14,994 nt of DNA from Synergistaceae bacterium (GTDB lineage Bacteria; Synergistota; Synergistia; Synergistales; Synergistaceae): the NCBI GenBank assembly GCA_031264605.1, contig JAISDQ010000272.1, forward strand, positions 1 through 14,994, written 5' to 3'. Each line of letters starts with the position of its first letter. The stretch's first letter is position 1. A model generated the notes under the pieces. It did not search any database, was not told the origin of the DNA, and was given only the letters and a program-made list of their open reading frames with translations. The position numbers and the translations under genes are program-made. This document shows positions 1 through 8,052 of the stretch, one piece after another.

Positions 1-3000
1 TCCTCCGCGAGATATCTGCTCTCCTCCATCGAGGCGACGGCTTCGGTATCGCATACCTGCAAGGGTCTCGGATGCTGATGAGTGATCGTGGCAAGATCCG
101 CCGCGGTCAATATTTTCCCGGATTCGACGAGCGTATCGTCCCCGTCGGTGAAATCCTCCATCAGCAGGAAAGATTCGAGAGAGTGTCTGAAGGCGGCTTC
201 CCCCACTATCACTTTCAGGTGCTCGTTCCCGTCCTGAACTACCAATTCGGTCACCGAACGTCCCGGAGTCAGTATGTCGAGGATGACGCTCTCCGTGCAG
301 ACGTTTCCGCGGTACTTGTTAGCCAGATCACCGACCCCGTTTCCGATTACGTCGACGAGAACTCTTCCCCGCAGGAATTCGACGGCTTCATTGGATGACA
401 GGTCGTTATCGCGTTTTATATTGGCGACCTCCTGGTCGAAGTCTTCTTTCCAGACCAGCTCGTCGGCCACAAAAGCGCTGTCCCCTTCCTCTTCCACGCG
501 CACCCGGTTCACCGGAGCGACCTTTCGGAGAATCGTCTCGATGTGCTTGTCGTTTATGGAGACGCCTTGAGTCCTGTAGACCTCTTGGATGCCGTCCAGC
601 AGATAACGCTGGACTTCCTCCAATCCCTCTATCTTCAGAAGGTCGGAAGGATTCTTGTAGCCTTCCGTCAGTTCCTGGCCTTTCTTGAGCGTTGCGCCCA
701 CCTGAATATCAGTCTTGAGACTCTGCCCCGCCTGAATGTTCCAGGTAACTCTTTCCTCGGCGCCGTCCTCGTTTTCCACTTCGACGATGATCTTTTTCTT
801 GCCTTCGGTCTCGCGGATTTCCACTATCACCCCGTCGCGTTCGGCGAGCATGGCAACCTTTTTTGGGCGGCGTATTTCGAACAGCTGCTCGATGCGCGGC
901 AAACCCTGGGTGATGTCCTCGCCCGTAAATTGTCTGACTCCGCCAGTGTGGAAAGTTCTCATCGTGAGCTGAGTGCCCGGCTCGCCTATCGACTGCGCCG
1001 CGACCACGCCCACGGCTTCGCCGGTGGCTATTTTTTTGCGCGTTGCGAGGTCTCTTCCGTAGCAGGTCCTGCAAATGCCGTGCCTCAGGCCGCATGTCAG
1101 CGGGCTGCGTACCCAGACTGACTTTATGCCGAGGCGTTCGATTTCGGCGGCTGTTTTAGCGGATATTTCCTCGCCCACGGCTGCCAAAACCTCATCGGTC
1201 TCGGGATGCCTGACGTCCCTCAAAAGTATCCTGCCCGTTATCCGTTCTGACAGGGAGATTATCACTTTTTCCTCGGCGGTGAGCGGGCGCACTTCTACGC
1301 CCTTGTCGGTTCCGCAGTCTTCTTCGGTGATGATGAGGTCCTGCGCCACGTCGACCAGCCGCCTAGTCAGGTAACCCGACTTGGCCGTTCTGAGCGCCGT
1401 GTCCGCGAGGCCTTTTCTCGCGCCGTGCGTGGATATGAAATACTCCAGCATATTGAGACCTTCCCGGAAGTTCGCGACTATCGGGTAGTCGATTATCCTG
1501 CCGGAAGGATCGGCCATGAGTCCGCGAATACCGGCCATTTGCGCCACCTGGCCTCTCGTGCCGCGGGCTCCGGAGTCCACCATCATGCGAAGGGGGTTGG
1601 ATTTTTCCATATGATCCATGATGCTGTCGGCTATCTTTCGGCCGGCCTCTGACCAGATGAAATCCTTTTCCCGCATGTACTCCTCGTCGTCGAGAAGCCC
1701 GAAATTGTGCTGCTCCGAGAGTACGTTTTCCTTTTCCATGGAGAAATCGACGATTTCTTTTTTCTCGGAGGGAACGGTTATATCGCCTATTCCGAGGCTG
1801 ATGCCGCTTCTCGTGGACCACCTGTACCCGAGAACTTTTATTGAATCGAGCATCGCTACCATCGCGTGCTGGCCTATTCTGTCGTACGTATCGTCGAGCA
1901 GGGAACTGAGATCCTTTTTCGTTATCGAACGATTTATGAACCGAAGTTCCTTCGGCAGCGATTCGTTGAAAATCACGCGTCCCGGGGAAGTTTCGAGATA
2001 ACCAGTTTCGTCCAGATCGTCCTTCGAGAGGTTCCAGCCGGGATCGATCTTTATCTTTATTTTGGCGTTGATGTGCACGCAGTCGTGATCGAGAGCCGAA
2101 ATCAGGTCTTCGGGATCCCGGAAATAAGAGCCCTCTCCGTGCCGCCCTTCCCACATGCTGGTGAGGTAATAGATGCCCAGCAGCATGTCCTGCGTAGGCG
2201 TCACGACCGACTTGCCGCTCGCCGGCGACAGAAGGTTGTTCGAGGAGAGCATGAGTATCCGAGCCTCGGTCTGCGCCTCGATGGAGAGCGGAACGTGAAC
2301 CGCCATCTGATCTCCGTCGAAGTCGGCGTTGAACGCCGTGCAGACGAGCGGATGAAGGCGGATCGCCTTTCCCTCTATGAGTACAGGCTCAAAAGCCTGA
2401 ATCCCGAGCCTGTGGAGAGTGGGAGCCCTGTTCAGCATCACCGGGTGATCCTTGATGATGCCTTCGAGTATGGCCCACACCGCGTCGTGCCCGCGCTCTA
2501 TGAAACGGCGCGCGCTCTTGACGTTGGGCGCTTTGCCGTCCTCGACGAGTTTGTTCATGACGAACGGCTTGAAAAGCTCGAGCGCCATCTGTTTCGGAAG
2601 GCCGCATTGATATATTTTGAGGTTGGGCCCTATGACTATGACCGAACGCCCCGAGTAGTCGACTCGCTTGCCGAGCAAGTTCTGACGGAAGCGTCCCTTT
2701 TTGCCGCGCAACAGGTCGGTGAGGCTCTTCAAGGGCCTGTTGCCGGCGCCCAGCACGGCTTTGCCCCGGCGGCCGTTATCGATGAGGGCGTCGACCGATT
2801 CCTGCAGCATACGTTTTTCATTGCGTATTATTATGTCGGGAGCCCGCAGCTCCTGCAATTTTTTCAGCCTGTTGTTCCGGTTGATGACCCTCCGGTACAA
2901 GTCGTTGAGGTCGCTCGTGGCGAACCTGCCGCCGTCCAGCTGCACCATGGGGCGGAGATCCGGCGGTATCACCGGCAGCACGCATAGCACCATCCATTCG

Positions 3001-4193
3001 GGGTGGCTCGAACTCTTTCGGAAGTCTTCCGCGATCTTGAGCCGCTTGATGAGCTTCTTTTTCTTTTGCCCGGAGCTTTCCGCTATTTCCTCGCGCAGGG
3101 TGCCCACGAGATCCTCTAGATCGACTTTTTGCAGGAGCGAATAAACCCCCTCCGCGCCTATGCCGCCTTTGAAATTCTTATCGTAGGCCGCGCACAGCGC
3201 CTCCTGGCGTTCGAGGATGATTTCACCGCGCTTGAACAGGGAACTTCCTGCTTCGATGACTATGGAACAGGGGTCTTCGACCGATTGCGTCTCCCTCTCG
3301 ACCAGGAACCTGCCGGAGTATTTCTTATTGTAGAGGTCTCGCTCCGCCTTGGTGATTACGTCGCCCTTCTTGAAAGGAAGATGCACGGCGGAAGTCACTA
3401 TGAACGCCGGATGATTCTGAAGGTTGACCGTGACGAACTCGGCGTCAGGCATCAGTTCCTTCATGCGGTCAATCTGGCTTTCCGGAAATACCTCGCCACC
3501 GTCGTCCTTGGATTCGCGGACCATCCGATAGGCGGCTTCGACCTGAAAAAGCCCCTCTCCGAAATCGTCCGAGATTCGCTTCACCCTTTCGGCGTTGATG
3601 ACGTCGCCCGCCTCTACCGGAATATCCTCCACATGAGATATTCTGTACGCCTCTTCGGCGCTGAATTTTGGGTCGTAATGCCTGTGAATCCGTTCTTCCA
3701 GCGATGTGACGAGCGCGCCGCGGCGCACCAGATCGGTGCGCTTGCCTTCGTCCACGACTTTGTACATATCCATGTTGATCTTTCTCGCGGGCGCGAAATA
3801 CACCACTTTTTCGAGGTCTTTCGTCGACGTTCCGAGGAGCAGGCTCAAACGGCTCGGGATACCGCGAAGGTACCATATATGCACTACGGGCGCGGCAAGT
3901 TCGATATGTCCCATGCGCTCGCGCCGGACGCGGTTATCGGTCACTTCCACGCCGCAGCGTTCGCAGACAACGCCCCTGAATTTGGGCCCGCTGCGCTTGT
4001 ATTTTCCGCACGCGCACTCGAAACTTCTCGTGGGGCCGAATATCCTCTCGCAAAAGAGCCCGTCCTTTTCGGGCCTGAGAGTTCTGTAATTTATGGTCTC
4101 AGGCTTTTTCACCTCTCCGCACGAGAGTTCCCGCACTCTCTCCGGGGAGGAAAGTTTCATCCTAACGCCCGAAATATGTTTATGTTCGGCCAT
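1..4193 (-). CDS. rpoC: RNA polymerase beta' subunit, RpoC (3' end beyond the window)
   Basis: This gene encodes the beta' subunit, which carries the catalytic magnesium site of RNA polymerase and works in the cytoplasm with alpha, beta, omega and sigma. From the ATG at 4193, 1397 codons are visible. Seen in order: the N-terminal zinc finger (C60, C62, C77, C80); a non-conserved insertion at about 140-330; the conserved VDYSGRSV region; the catalytic motif NADFDGDQM with D624, D626 and D628; the bridge helix from about 924; the second zinc site (C960, C1034, C1041, C1044); the trigger loop MRTFHTGG from M1078, with no large insertion; and INDKH at 1213-1217. From about 1249 the chain departs from the family pattern, and the expected LLGITKASL block is not reached before the window ends. 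The start overlaps the rpoB stop by one base (TGATG), and a GGGAG at 4204-4208 lies 10 nt upstream. The full protein probably exceeds 1500 residues. Confidence 0.98.
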   Translation of the reverse strand, partial: MAEHKHISGVRMKLSSPERVRELSCGEVKKPETINYRTLRPEKDGLFCERIFGPTRSFECACGKYKRSGPKFRGVVCERCGVEVTDNRVRRERMGHIELAAPVVHIWYLRGIPSRLSLLLGTSTKDLEKVVYFAPARKINMDMYKVVDEGKRTDLVRRGALVTSLEERIHRHYDPKFSAEEAYRISHVEDIPVEAGDVINAERVKRISDDFGEGLFQVEAAYRMVRESKDDGGEVFPESQIDRMKELMPDAEFVTVNLQNHPAFIVTSAVHLPFKKGDVITKAERDLYNKKYSGRFLVERETQSVEDPCSIVIEAGSSLFKRGEIILERQEALCAAYDKNFKGGIGAEGVYSLLQKVDLEDLVGTLREEIAESSGQKKKKLIKRLKIAEDFRKSSSHPEWMVLCVLPVIPPDLRPMVQLDGGRFATSDLNDLYRRVINRNNRLKKLQELRAPDIIIRNEKRMLQESVDALIDNGRRGKAVLGAGNRPLKSLTDLLRGKKGRFRQNLLGKRVDYSGRSVIVIGPNLKIYQCGLPKQMALELFKPFVMNKLVEDGKAPNVKSARRFIERGHDAVWAILEGIIKDHPVMLNRAPTLHRLGIQAFEPVLIEGKAIRLHPLVCTAFNADFDGDQMAVHVPLSIEAQTEARILMLSSNNLLSPASGKSVVTPTQDMLLGIYYLTSMWEGRHGEGSYFRDPEDLISALDHDCVHINAKIKIKIDPGWNLSKDDLDETGYLETSPGRVIFNESLPKELRFINRSITKKDLSSLLDDTYDRIGQHAMVAMLDSIKVLGYRWSTRSGISLGIGDITVPSEKKEIVDFSMEKENVLSEQHNFGLLDDEEYMREKDFIWSEAGRKIADSIMDHMEKSNPLRMMVDSGARGTRGQVAQMAGIRGLMADPSGRIIDYPIVANFREGLNMLEYFISTHGARKGLADTALRTAKSGYLTRRLVDVAQDLIITEEDCGTDKGVEVRPLTAEEKVIISLSERITGRILLRDVRHPETDEVLAAVGEEISAKTAAEIERLGIKSVWVRSPLTCGLRHGICRTCYGRDLATRKKIATGEAVGVVAAQSIGEPGTQLTMRTFHTGGVRQFTGEDITQGLPRIEQLFEIRRPKKVAMLAERDGVIVEIRETEGKKKIIVEVENEDGAEERVTWNIQAGQSLKTDIQVGATLKKGQELTEGYKNPSDLLKIEGLEEVQRYLLDGIQEVYRTQGVSINDKHIETILRKVAPVNRVRVEEEGDSAFVADELVWKEDFDQEVANIKRDNDLSSNEAVEFLRGRVLVDVIGNGVGDLANKYRGNVCTESVILDILTPGRSVTELVVQDGNEHLKVIVGEAAFRHSLESFLLMEDFTDGDDTLVESGKILTAADLATITHQHPRPLQVCDTEAVASMEESRYLAE

Positions 4194-7100
4194 CAGTCAT
4201 CATCTCCCTCTTCGTCGTCGCTCTCAAACGTCTCCTCGTCCTGCGAGATGAACAGATCGTCCTTCATGCCCCGCGCGATATCCGCCGCGGACGTTTCCTT
4301 TTTGCGGCCCGGCGTGGAGGCGAATATATCCGGCTTCTCCGCCGGCACGAACGGGGTTTCCTCTCCCTCGCGATCCACGGAAGCGTCCGGCCTCAGCGAG
4401 GCTATGCGGTGTCCGGCCTCTTCGTCGCTCATCACCAGTTCTCCGAAGGATCCGTCGCTGTATTTTATTTCCACGTCCAGCCCGAGCCCGTGCAGTTCCT
4501 TTATGAGTACGCGGAAACTCTCCGGAACGCCGGGTTTTATGAGATTCTGCCCTTTAACTATTCTCTCGTACGTCCTGAGCCTTCCATGAATGTCATCCGA
4601 CTTTACGGTGAGCATCTCCTGAAGCATATGAGCCGCTCCGTAGCCTTCAAGCGCCCAGACTTCCATCTCGCCGAAACGCTGGCCGCCGAACTGCGTCTTG
4701 CCGCCAAGCGGCTGCTGAGTGATGAGGCTGTACGGGCCTATCGATCTCGCGTGGATTTTGTCGTCGACCAGATGTATCAGCTTCATCATGTACATGGTTC
4801 CCACGGTCACCTTGCCGTCCATGGGGATTCCCGTGCGTCCGTCGTACAGAGTGATCTTGCAGTCTTTGGTGAGTTCAGGATATTTTTCCTCGCGCACCGT
4901 GTCGAGATGGTTCAATATCTCGTCCTCGTGAGCCGCCATGAAAACCGGCGTGCTGACCTTCCATCCGTTGTGATAGGCGACGAAACCGGTTATGGTCTCG
5001 AGCACCTGACCGAGATTCATTCGGGAGGGAACGCCCAACGGGTTCAGCACCACGTCCACGGGAGTTCCGTCCGAGAGATACGGCATGTCTTCCTCGGGGA
5101 GTATGCGGCTCACGACGCCCTTGTTGCCGTGACGGCCGGCCATCTTGTCCCCCTCGGTTATCTTTCGGAACTGCGCTATATACACCTTTATGACTTCGTT
5201 CACCCCGGCGCTCATGTCCTCGCTGTTCTCGGCGCGGGTGAGACGCTTCACCGTCACGACCTTGCCGCCCTCGCCGTGCGGGACTCTGAGGCTGGTATCG
5301 CGCACCTCCCGGGCTTTTTCGCCGAATATCGCCCTCAGGAGCTTTTCCTCCGGGGTCTGATCCGACTCGCCTTTGGGAGTGACCTTGCCCACCAGTATGT
5401 CCCCGGCGTTGGCCTCCGCCCCCACGCGGATAATTCCGTCCTCGTCGAGGTTCCTCAGGGCATCCTCGCCGACGTTCGGGATGTCGCGCGTTATTTCCTC
5501 GGGGCCCAGTTTGGTCTCGCGCGCCTCGACCTCGTACTCTTCGATATGTATGGAGGTATAGAAGTCCTCCTTCACGAGACGCTGGCTGAGCAGTATGGCG
5601 TCCTCGAAGTTATAGCCTTCCCATGACACGAAAGCCACGAGAACGTTGCGCCCGAGCGCCAGCTCCCCGCCGTCGCATGACTGTCCGTCCGCTATTATCT
5701 GGCCGGCGGCGACTTTGTCGCCCGCGTTCACCGTGGGACGCTGGTGAATGACGGTGCCCTGGTTCGAACGGCGGAATTTTATGAGCTTGTACACGTTCTG
5801 ATTTTTGCCGCCGGCCGAAACGATTATTTTGTCCGAATCGACGTAGTGGACAGTCCCCGCTTTTTCGGCGACCACGCACGAACCCGAATCTTTGGCGATC
5901 CGGCGTTCCACGCCTGTCCCAACAAGAGGAGCTTCCGCGTGCACCAGCGGGACCGCCTGGCGCTGCATGTTCGAACCCATGAGCGCGCGGTTCGCGTCGT
6001 CGTGTTCCAGAAACGGAATGAGCGCCGTGGAGACCGACACGATTTGTTTCGGAGATATATCGAGATATTGCACCTCTTCAGGGGAGACTTCCTTTATGTC
6101 GCTCCTGTGGCGGACATATATGTTTTCCCCCAGCAGCTCGCCCTTGGGGCCCACTGCCGTGTCCGCCCTGCCCACGTTATACTTGTCCTCTTCGTCGGCT
6201 GAAAGATAAATGACCTCGTCCGTCGCCCTGCCGTTTTCGACCATTCGGACGGGCCGCACCAAAAATCCGTAATCGTTGATGCGCGCGTACGTAGCCAGCG
6301 ACGTGACCAGACCTATATTCGGGCCTTCCGGAGTCTCTATGGGGCAGACCCTTCCGTAGTGAGTATAATGCACGTCCCTCGCCTCGAATCCGGCGCGTTC
6401 CCTCGAAAGTCCTCCCGGGCCGAGGGCCGAGAGCCTTCGTCTGTGGGTAAGTTCAGCGAGCGGGTTCGTCTGGTCCATGAACTGCGACAACTGGCCGGAA
6501 CCGAAAAATTCGCGCAGAACGGCCGAGACTGGACGCACGTTGATGAGGTCTTTCGCCATCGACGTAGTGAGGTCGGGGATCGTGGTCATCCTCTCCTTGG
6601 CTATTCGCTCCATCCTGAGAAGCCCGATGCGCACCTGGTTTTGCAGAAGCTCGCCGACCGCGCGAACCCGGCGGTTGCCCAGATGATCTATATCGTCGAC
6701 GCCTTCCTCGGTCTCTTCGTTTCTGAGACGCAGCAATTCTTTGGATATCGCGACTATATCCGCGCAGGTCAGCAAGCGCTCTTCTTCCGGAAGTTCTATG
6801 CCCAGCCGGCGGTTGACCTTATACCGCCCCACCCGGCCCAGGCTGTAGCGCCTCGTATCCGTGAATATGCTGTGGACGTACTCCCTGGCGTTTTCCATGC
6901 GGGCCGGCTCGTTCGGCCTCAGTTGCTGAAAGAGTTTCATTATCGCCTCGTCGGTGTTCGAAACTCCCTCTCTGGCGTCCTTGGCGAGCGTAGCGGCAAT
7001 CACCGGGTCGATGTCCCAGACAAGAATTTTAGTCCGCCCTTCCTTCCAGAGGTGCTCGGAATTATCCTTGGTTATTATCGAGTTTTTTCGAATCAGCACG

Positions 7101-7861
7101 GTCCCGTCGGCGGACGTGATGGTCTCCGCCAGGAGCATCCCTTTTACGTCCTCCTCCGAGATGTCGGCCTGCCTTTCCTCGGCGTCGAACAATTTGAGCA
7201 CTTCTTCGTCGGAATTGATCCCGAAGGCCTTGAGAAGCATGGTTACCGGAATTTTTTTCCTGCTGTCGACCTTTATCTGGATAGGCTCCACCTTGAGGGG
7301 CGGTTCGCCTTTCGGGAGGTCGAATTCCATCCACGCGCCCCGGTCCGGAATCACCTTCGCCGAGTACACTTCCTGTCCCGGCGTGCGTTCGGCGTTGAAA
7401 TAGACGCCCGCCGAACGGGCCAATTGGTTGACCACAACGCGTTCCGTGCCGTTGATGATGAATGTGCCGCGAGAGGTCATTATCGGAAAATCGCCGAGGT
7501 AAATCTCCTCCTCCTTGATTTCTCCGCTCTTCATGTTTTTCAGGCGTATCGTCGCGCGTATCGGCCGCGACCAAGTCAAATCGCGGTTTCTTGCCTCGTC
7601 GAGCGTGATAGTCTCCGGCTCGACCTTATAACTGACAAACTCCAGCGAAAAAGAGCCGTCGAAGCTCTCTATGGGAAATATTTCCCAAAACAGTTCCTGA
7701 AGTCCTTGTTTTTCCCGCATCATCGGGGCTGTGTCTTTTTGGAAGAACCAATCGTGGGAGTTCTTTTGCACTTCCACCAAATCGGGAAGGGGGAGCAAAT
7801 CCACTTCCGTGCCGAATATTTTCCGTTCCTGCGCTTTCTCCGAGGGGGCTGTCGCCAGCAT
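4193..7861 (-). CDS. rpoB: RNA polymerase beta subunit, RpoB
   Basis: This gene encodes the beta subunit of RNA polymerase, 1222 residues, which forms half of the active cleft and holds the rifampicin pocket. The rifampicin cluster lies at about 454-480 (GSGQLSQFMDQTNPLAEL, then THRRRLSALGPGG). The residues equivalent to E. coli S512, Q513, D516, H526, R529 and S531 are all present (S459, Q460, D463, H473, R476, S478). The catalytic-region lysines are K906 and K914 in EGDKMAGRHGNKG. The C-terminal anchor is QFGGQRFGEMEVWALEGYG followed by LTVKSDD. After the usual end at about 1140 there is an 80-residue variable tail finishing in an acidic run. The ATG start has a strong GGGAGGT ribosome binding site 9 nt upstream. 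rpoC follows with a one-base overlap, so the two are cotranscribed and probably translationally coupled. No rplJ or rplL gene precedes it, which is unusual. Confidence 0.99.
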   Translation of the reverse strand: MLATAPSEKAQERKIFGTEVDLLPLPDLVEVQKNSHDWFFQKDTAPMMREKQGLQELFWEIFPIESFDGSFSLEFVSYKVEPETITLDEARNRDLTWSRPIRATIRLKNMKSGEIKEEEIYLGDFPIMTSRGTFIINGTERVVVNQLARSAGVYFNAERTPGQEVYSAKVIPDRGAWMEFDLPKGEPPLKVEPIQIKVDSRKKIPVTMLLKAFGINSDEEVLKLFDAEERQADISEEDVKGMLLAETITSADGTVLIRKNSIITKDNSEHLWKEGRTKILVWDIDPVIAATLAKDAREGVSNTDEAIMKLFQQLRPNEPARMENAREYVHSIFTDTRRYSLGRVGRYKVNRRLGIELPEEERLLTCADIVAISKELLRLRNEETEEGVDDIDHLGNRRVRAVGELLQNQVRIGLLRMERIAKERMTTIPDLTTSMAKDLINVRPVSAVLREFFGSGQLSQFMDQTNPLAELTHRRRLSALGPGGLSRERAGFEARDVHYTHYGRVCPIETPEGPNIGLVTSLATYARINDYGFLVRPVRMVENGRATDEVIYLSADEEDKYNVGRADTAVGPKGELLGENIYVRHRSDIKEVSPEEVQYLDISPKQIVSVSTALIPFLEHDDANRALMGSNMQRQAVPLVHAEAPLVGTGVERRIAKDSGSCVVAEKAGTVHYVDSDKIIVSAGGKNQNVYKLIKFRRSNQGTVIHQRPTVNAGDKVAAGQIIADGQSCDGGELALGRNVLVAFVSWEGYNFEDAILLSQRLVKEDFYTSIHIEEYEVEARETKLGPEEITRDIPNVGEDALRNLDEDGIIRVGAEANAGDILVGKVTPKGESDQTPEEKLLRAIFGEKAREVRDTSLRVPHGEGGKVVTVKRLTRAENSEDMSAGVNEVIKVYIAQFRKITEGDKMAGRHGNKGVVSRILPEEDMPYLSDGTPVDVVLNPLGVPSRMNLGQVLETITGFVAYHNGWKVSTPVFMAAHEDEILNHLDTVREEKYPELTKDCKITLYDGRTGIPMDGKVTVGTMYMMKLIHLVDDKIHARSIGPYSLITQQPLGGKTQFGGQRFGEMEVWALEGYGAAHMLQEMLTVKSDDIHGRLRTYERIVKGQNLIKPGVPESFRVLIKELHGLGLDVEIKYSDGSFGELVMSDEEAGHRIASLRPDASVDREGEETPFVPAEKPDIFASTPGRKKETSAADIARGMKDDLFISQDEETFESDDEEGDDD

Positions 7862-7862
7862 C

Positions 7863-7877
7863 GGGAGAATACCTCCC
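7863..7877 (-). promoter_or_regulatory. Hairpin containing the rpoB ribosome binding site
   Basis: Read on the minus strand, GGGAGGTATTCTCCC can fold as a perfect 5-bp GGGAG/CTCCC stem with a GTATT loop. The GGGAG arm is most of the Shine-Dalgarno sequence for rpoB, and the start codon follows two bases after the stem. A second weak stem, GTGAA/TTCAC with a 9-nt loop, lies just upstream at 7881-7899. Together they make a short structured leader. That this affects translation is inference. Confidence 0.5.
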
Positions 7878-7917
7878 TAAGTGAAGATTTTTCGTTCACA
7901 AACACATACGGCGGAAT

Positions 7918-7946
7918 ATAATACTAAATACGCCTTAATCTGTCAA
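7918..7946 (-). promoter_or_regulatory. Sigma-70 type promoter for rpoBC
   Basis: On the minus strand, TTGACA (7941-7946) is followed after exactly 17 nt by TATTAT (7918-7923). That is a perfect -35 and a five-of-six -10 at ideal spacing. The start of transcription is expected near 7911, giving a leader of about 50 nt before the rpoB ATG. Runs of seven adenines lie upstream at 7960-7966 and 7973-7979. The first falls at about -50 to -56, the position of a distal UP-element subsite. Confidence 0.85.
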
Positions 7947-8005
7947 ACTTGGCATGATGTTTTTTTGACTGGTTTTTTTACGTAGTTATACTCTTTTTTT
8001 AACCG

Positions 8006-8020
8006 CGGAGCGGCGCTCCG
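8006..8020. other. GC-rich inverted repeat between the response regulator gene and rpoB
   Basis: CGGAGC and GCTCCG are separated by GGC, forming a strong 6-bp stem with a 3-nt loop about 33 nt after the response regulator stop. In the direction of the minus-strand genes it is followed by adenines, not by a uridine run, so it is not a standard intrinsic terminator. On the plus strand TGAAAATTTTGTTTT follows, but no plus-strand gene precedes it. It may be a weak or partial terminator, or an RNA 3'-end stabiliser. Read-through from the uvrBA operon into rpoBC is possible. Confidence 0.45.
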
Positions 8021-8052
8021 TGAAAATTTTGTTTTACCGAGCGGCCGATTCT

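Noticed and set aside
1..450. A frameshift or unrelated gene replacing the RpoC C-terminus
   Set aside because: The reading frame is continuous through the change of similarity with unchanged codon use and no stop, so an in-frame insertion is the better reading.
7896..7907. A three-codon upstream reading frame (ATG TGT TTG TGA, minus strand) in the rpoB leader
   Set aside because: It would begin within a few bases of the predicted transcript start and has no ribosome binding site. It is more likely chance.
6359..7921. A 520-codon plus-strand frame antisense to rpoB, and similar long frames antisense to rpoC, the rest of rpoB and the response regulator gene
   Set aside because: These are by-products of GC-rich third positions in highly conserved genes. 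No family motif or credible start context supports them.
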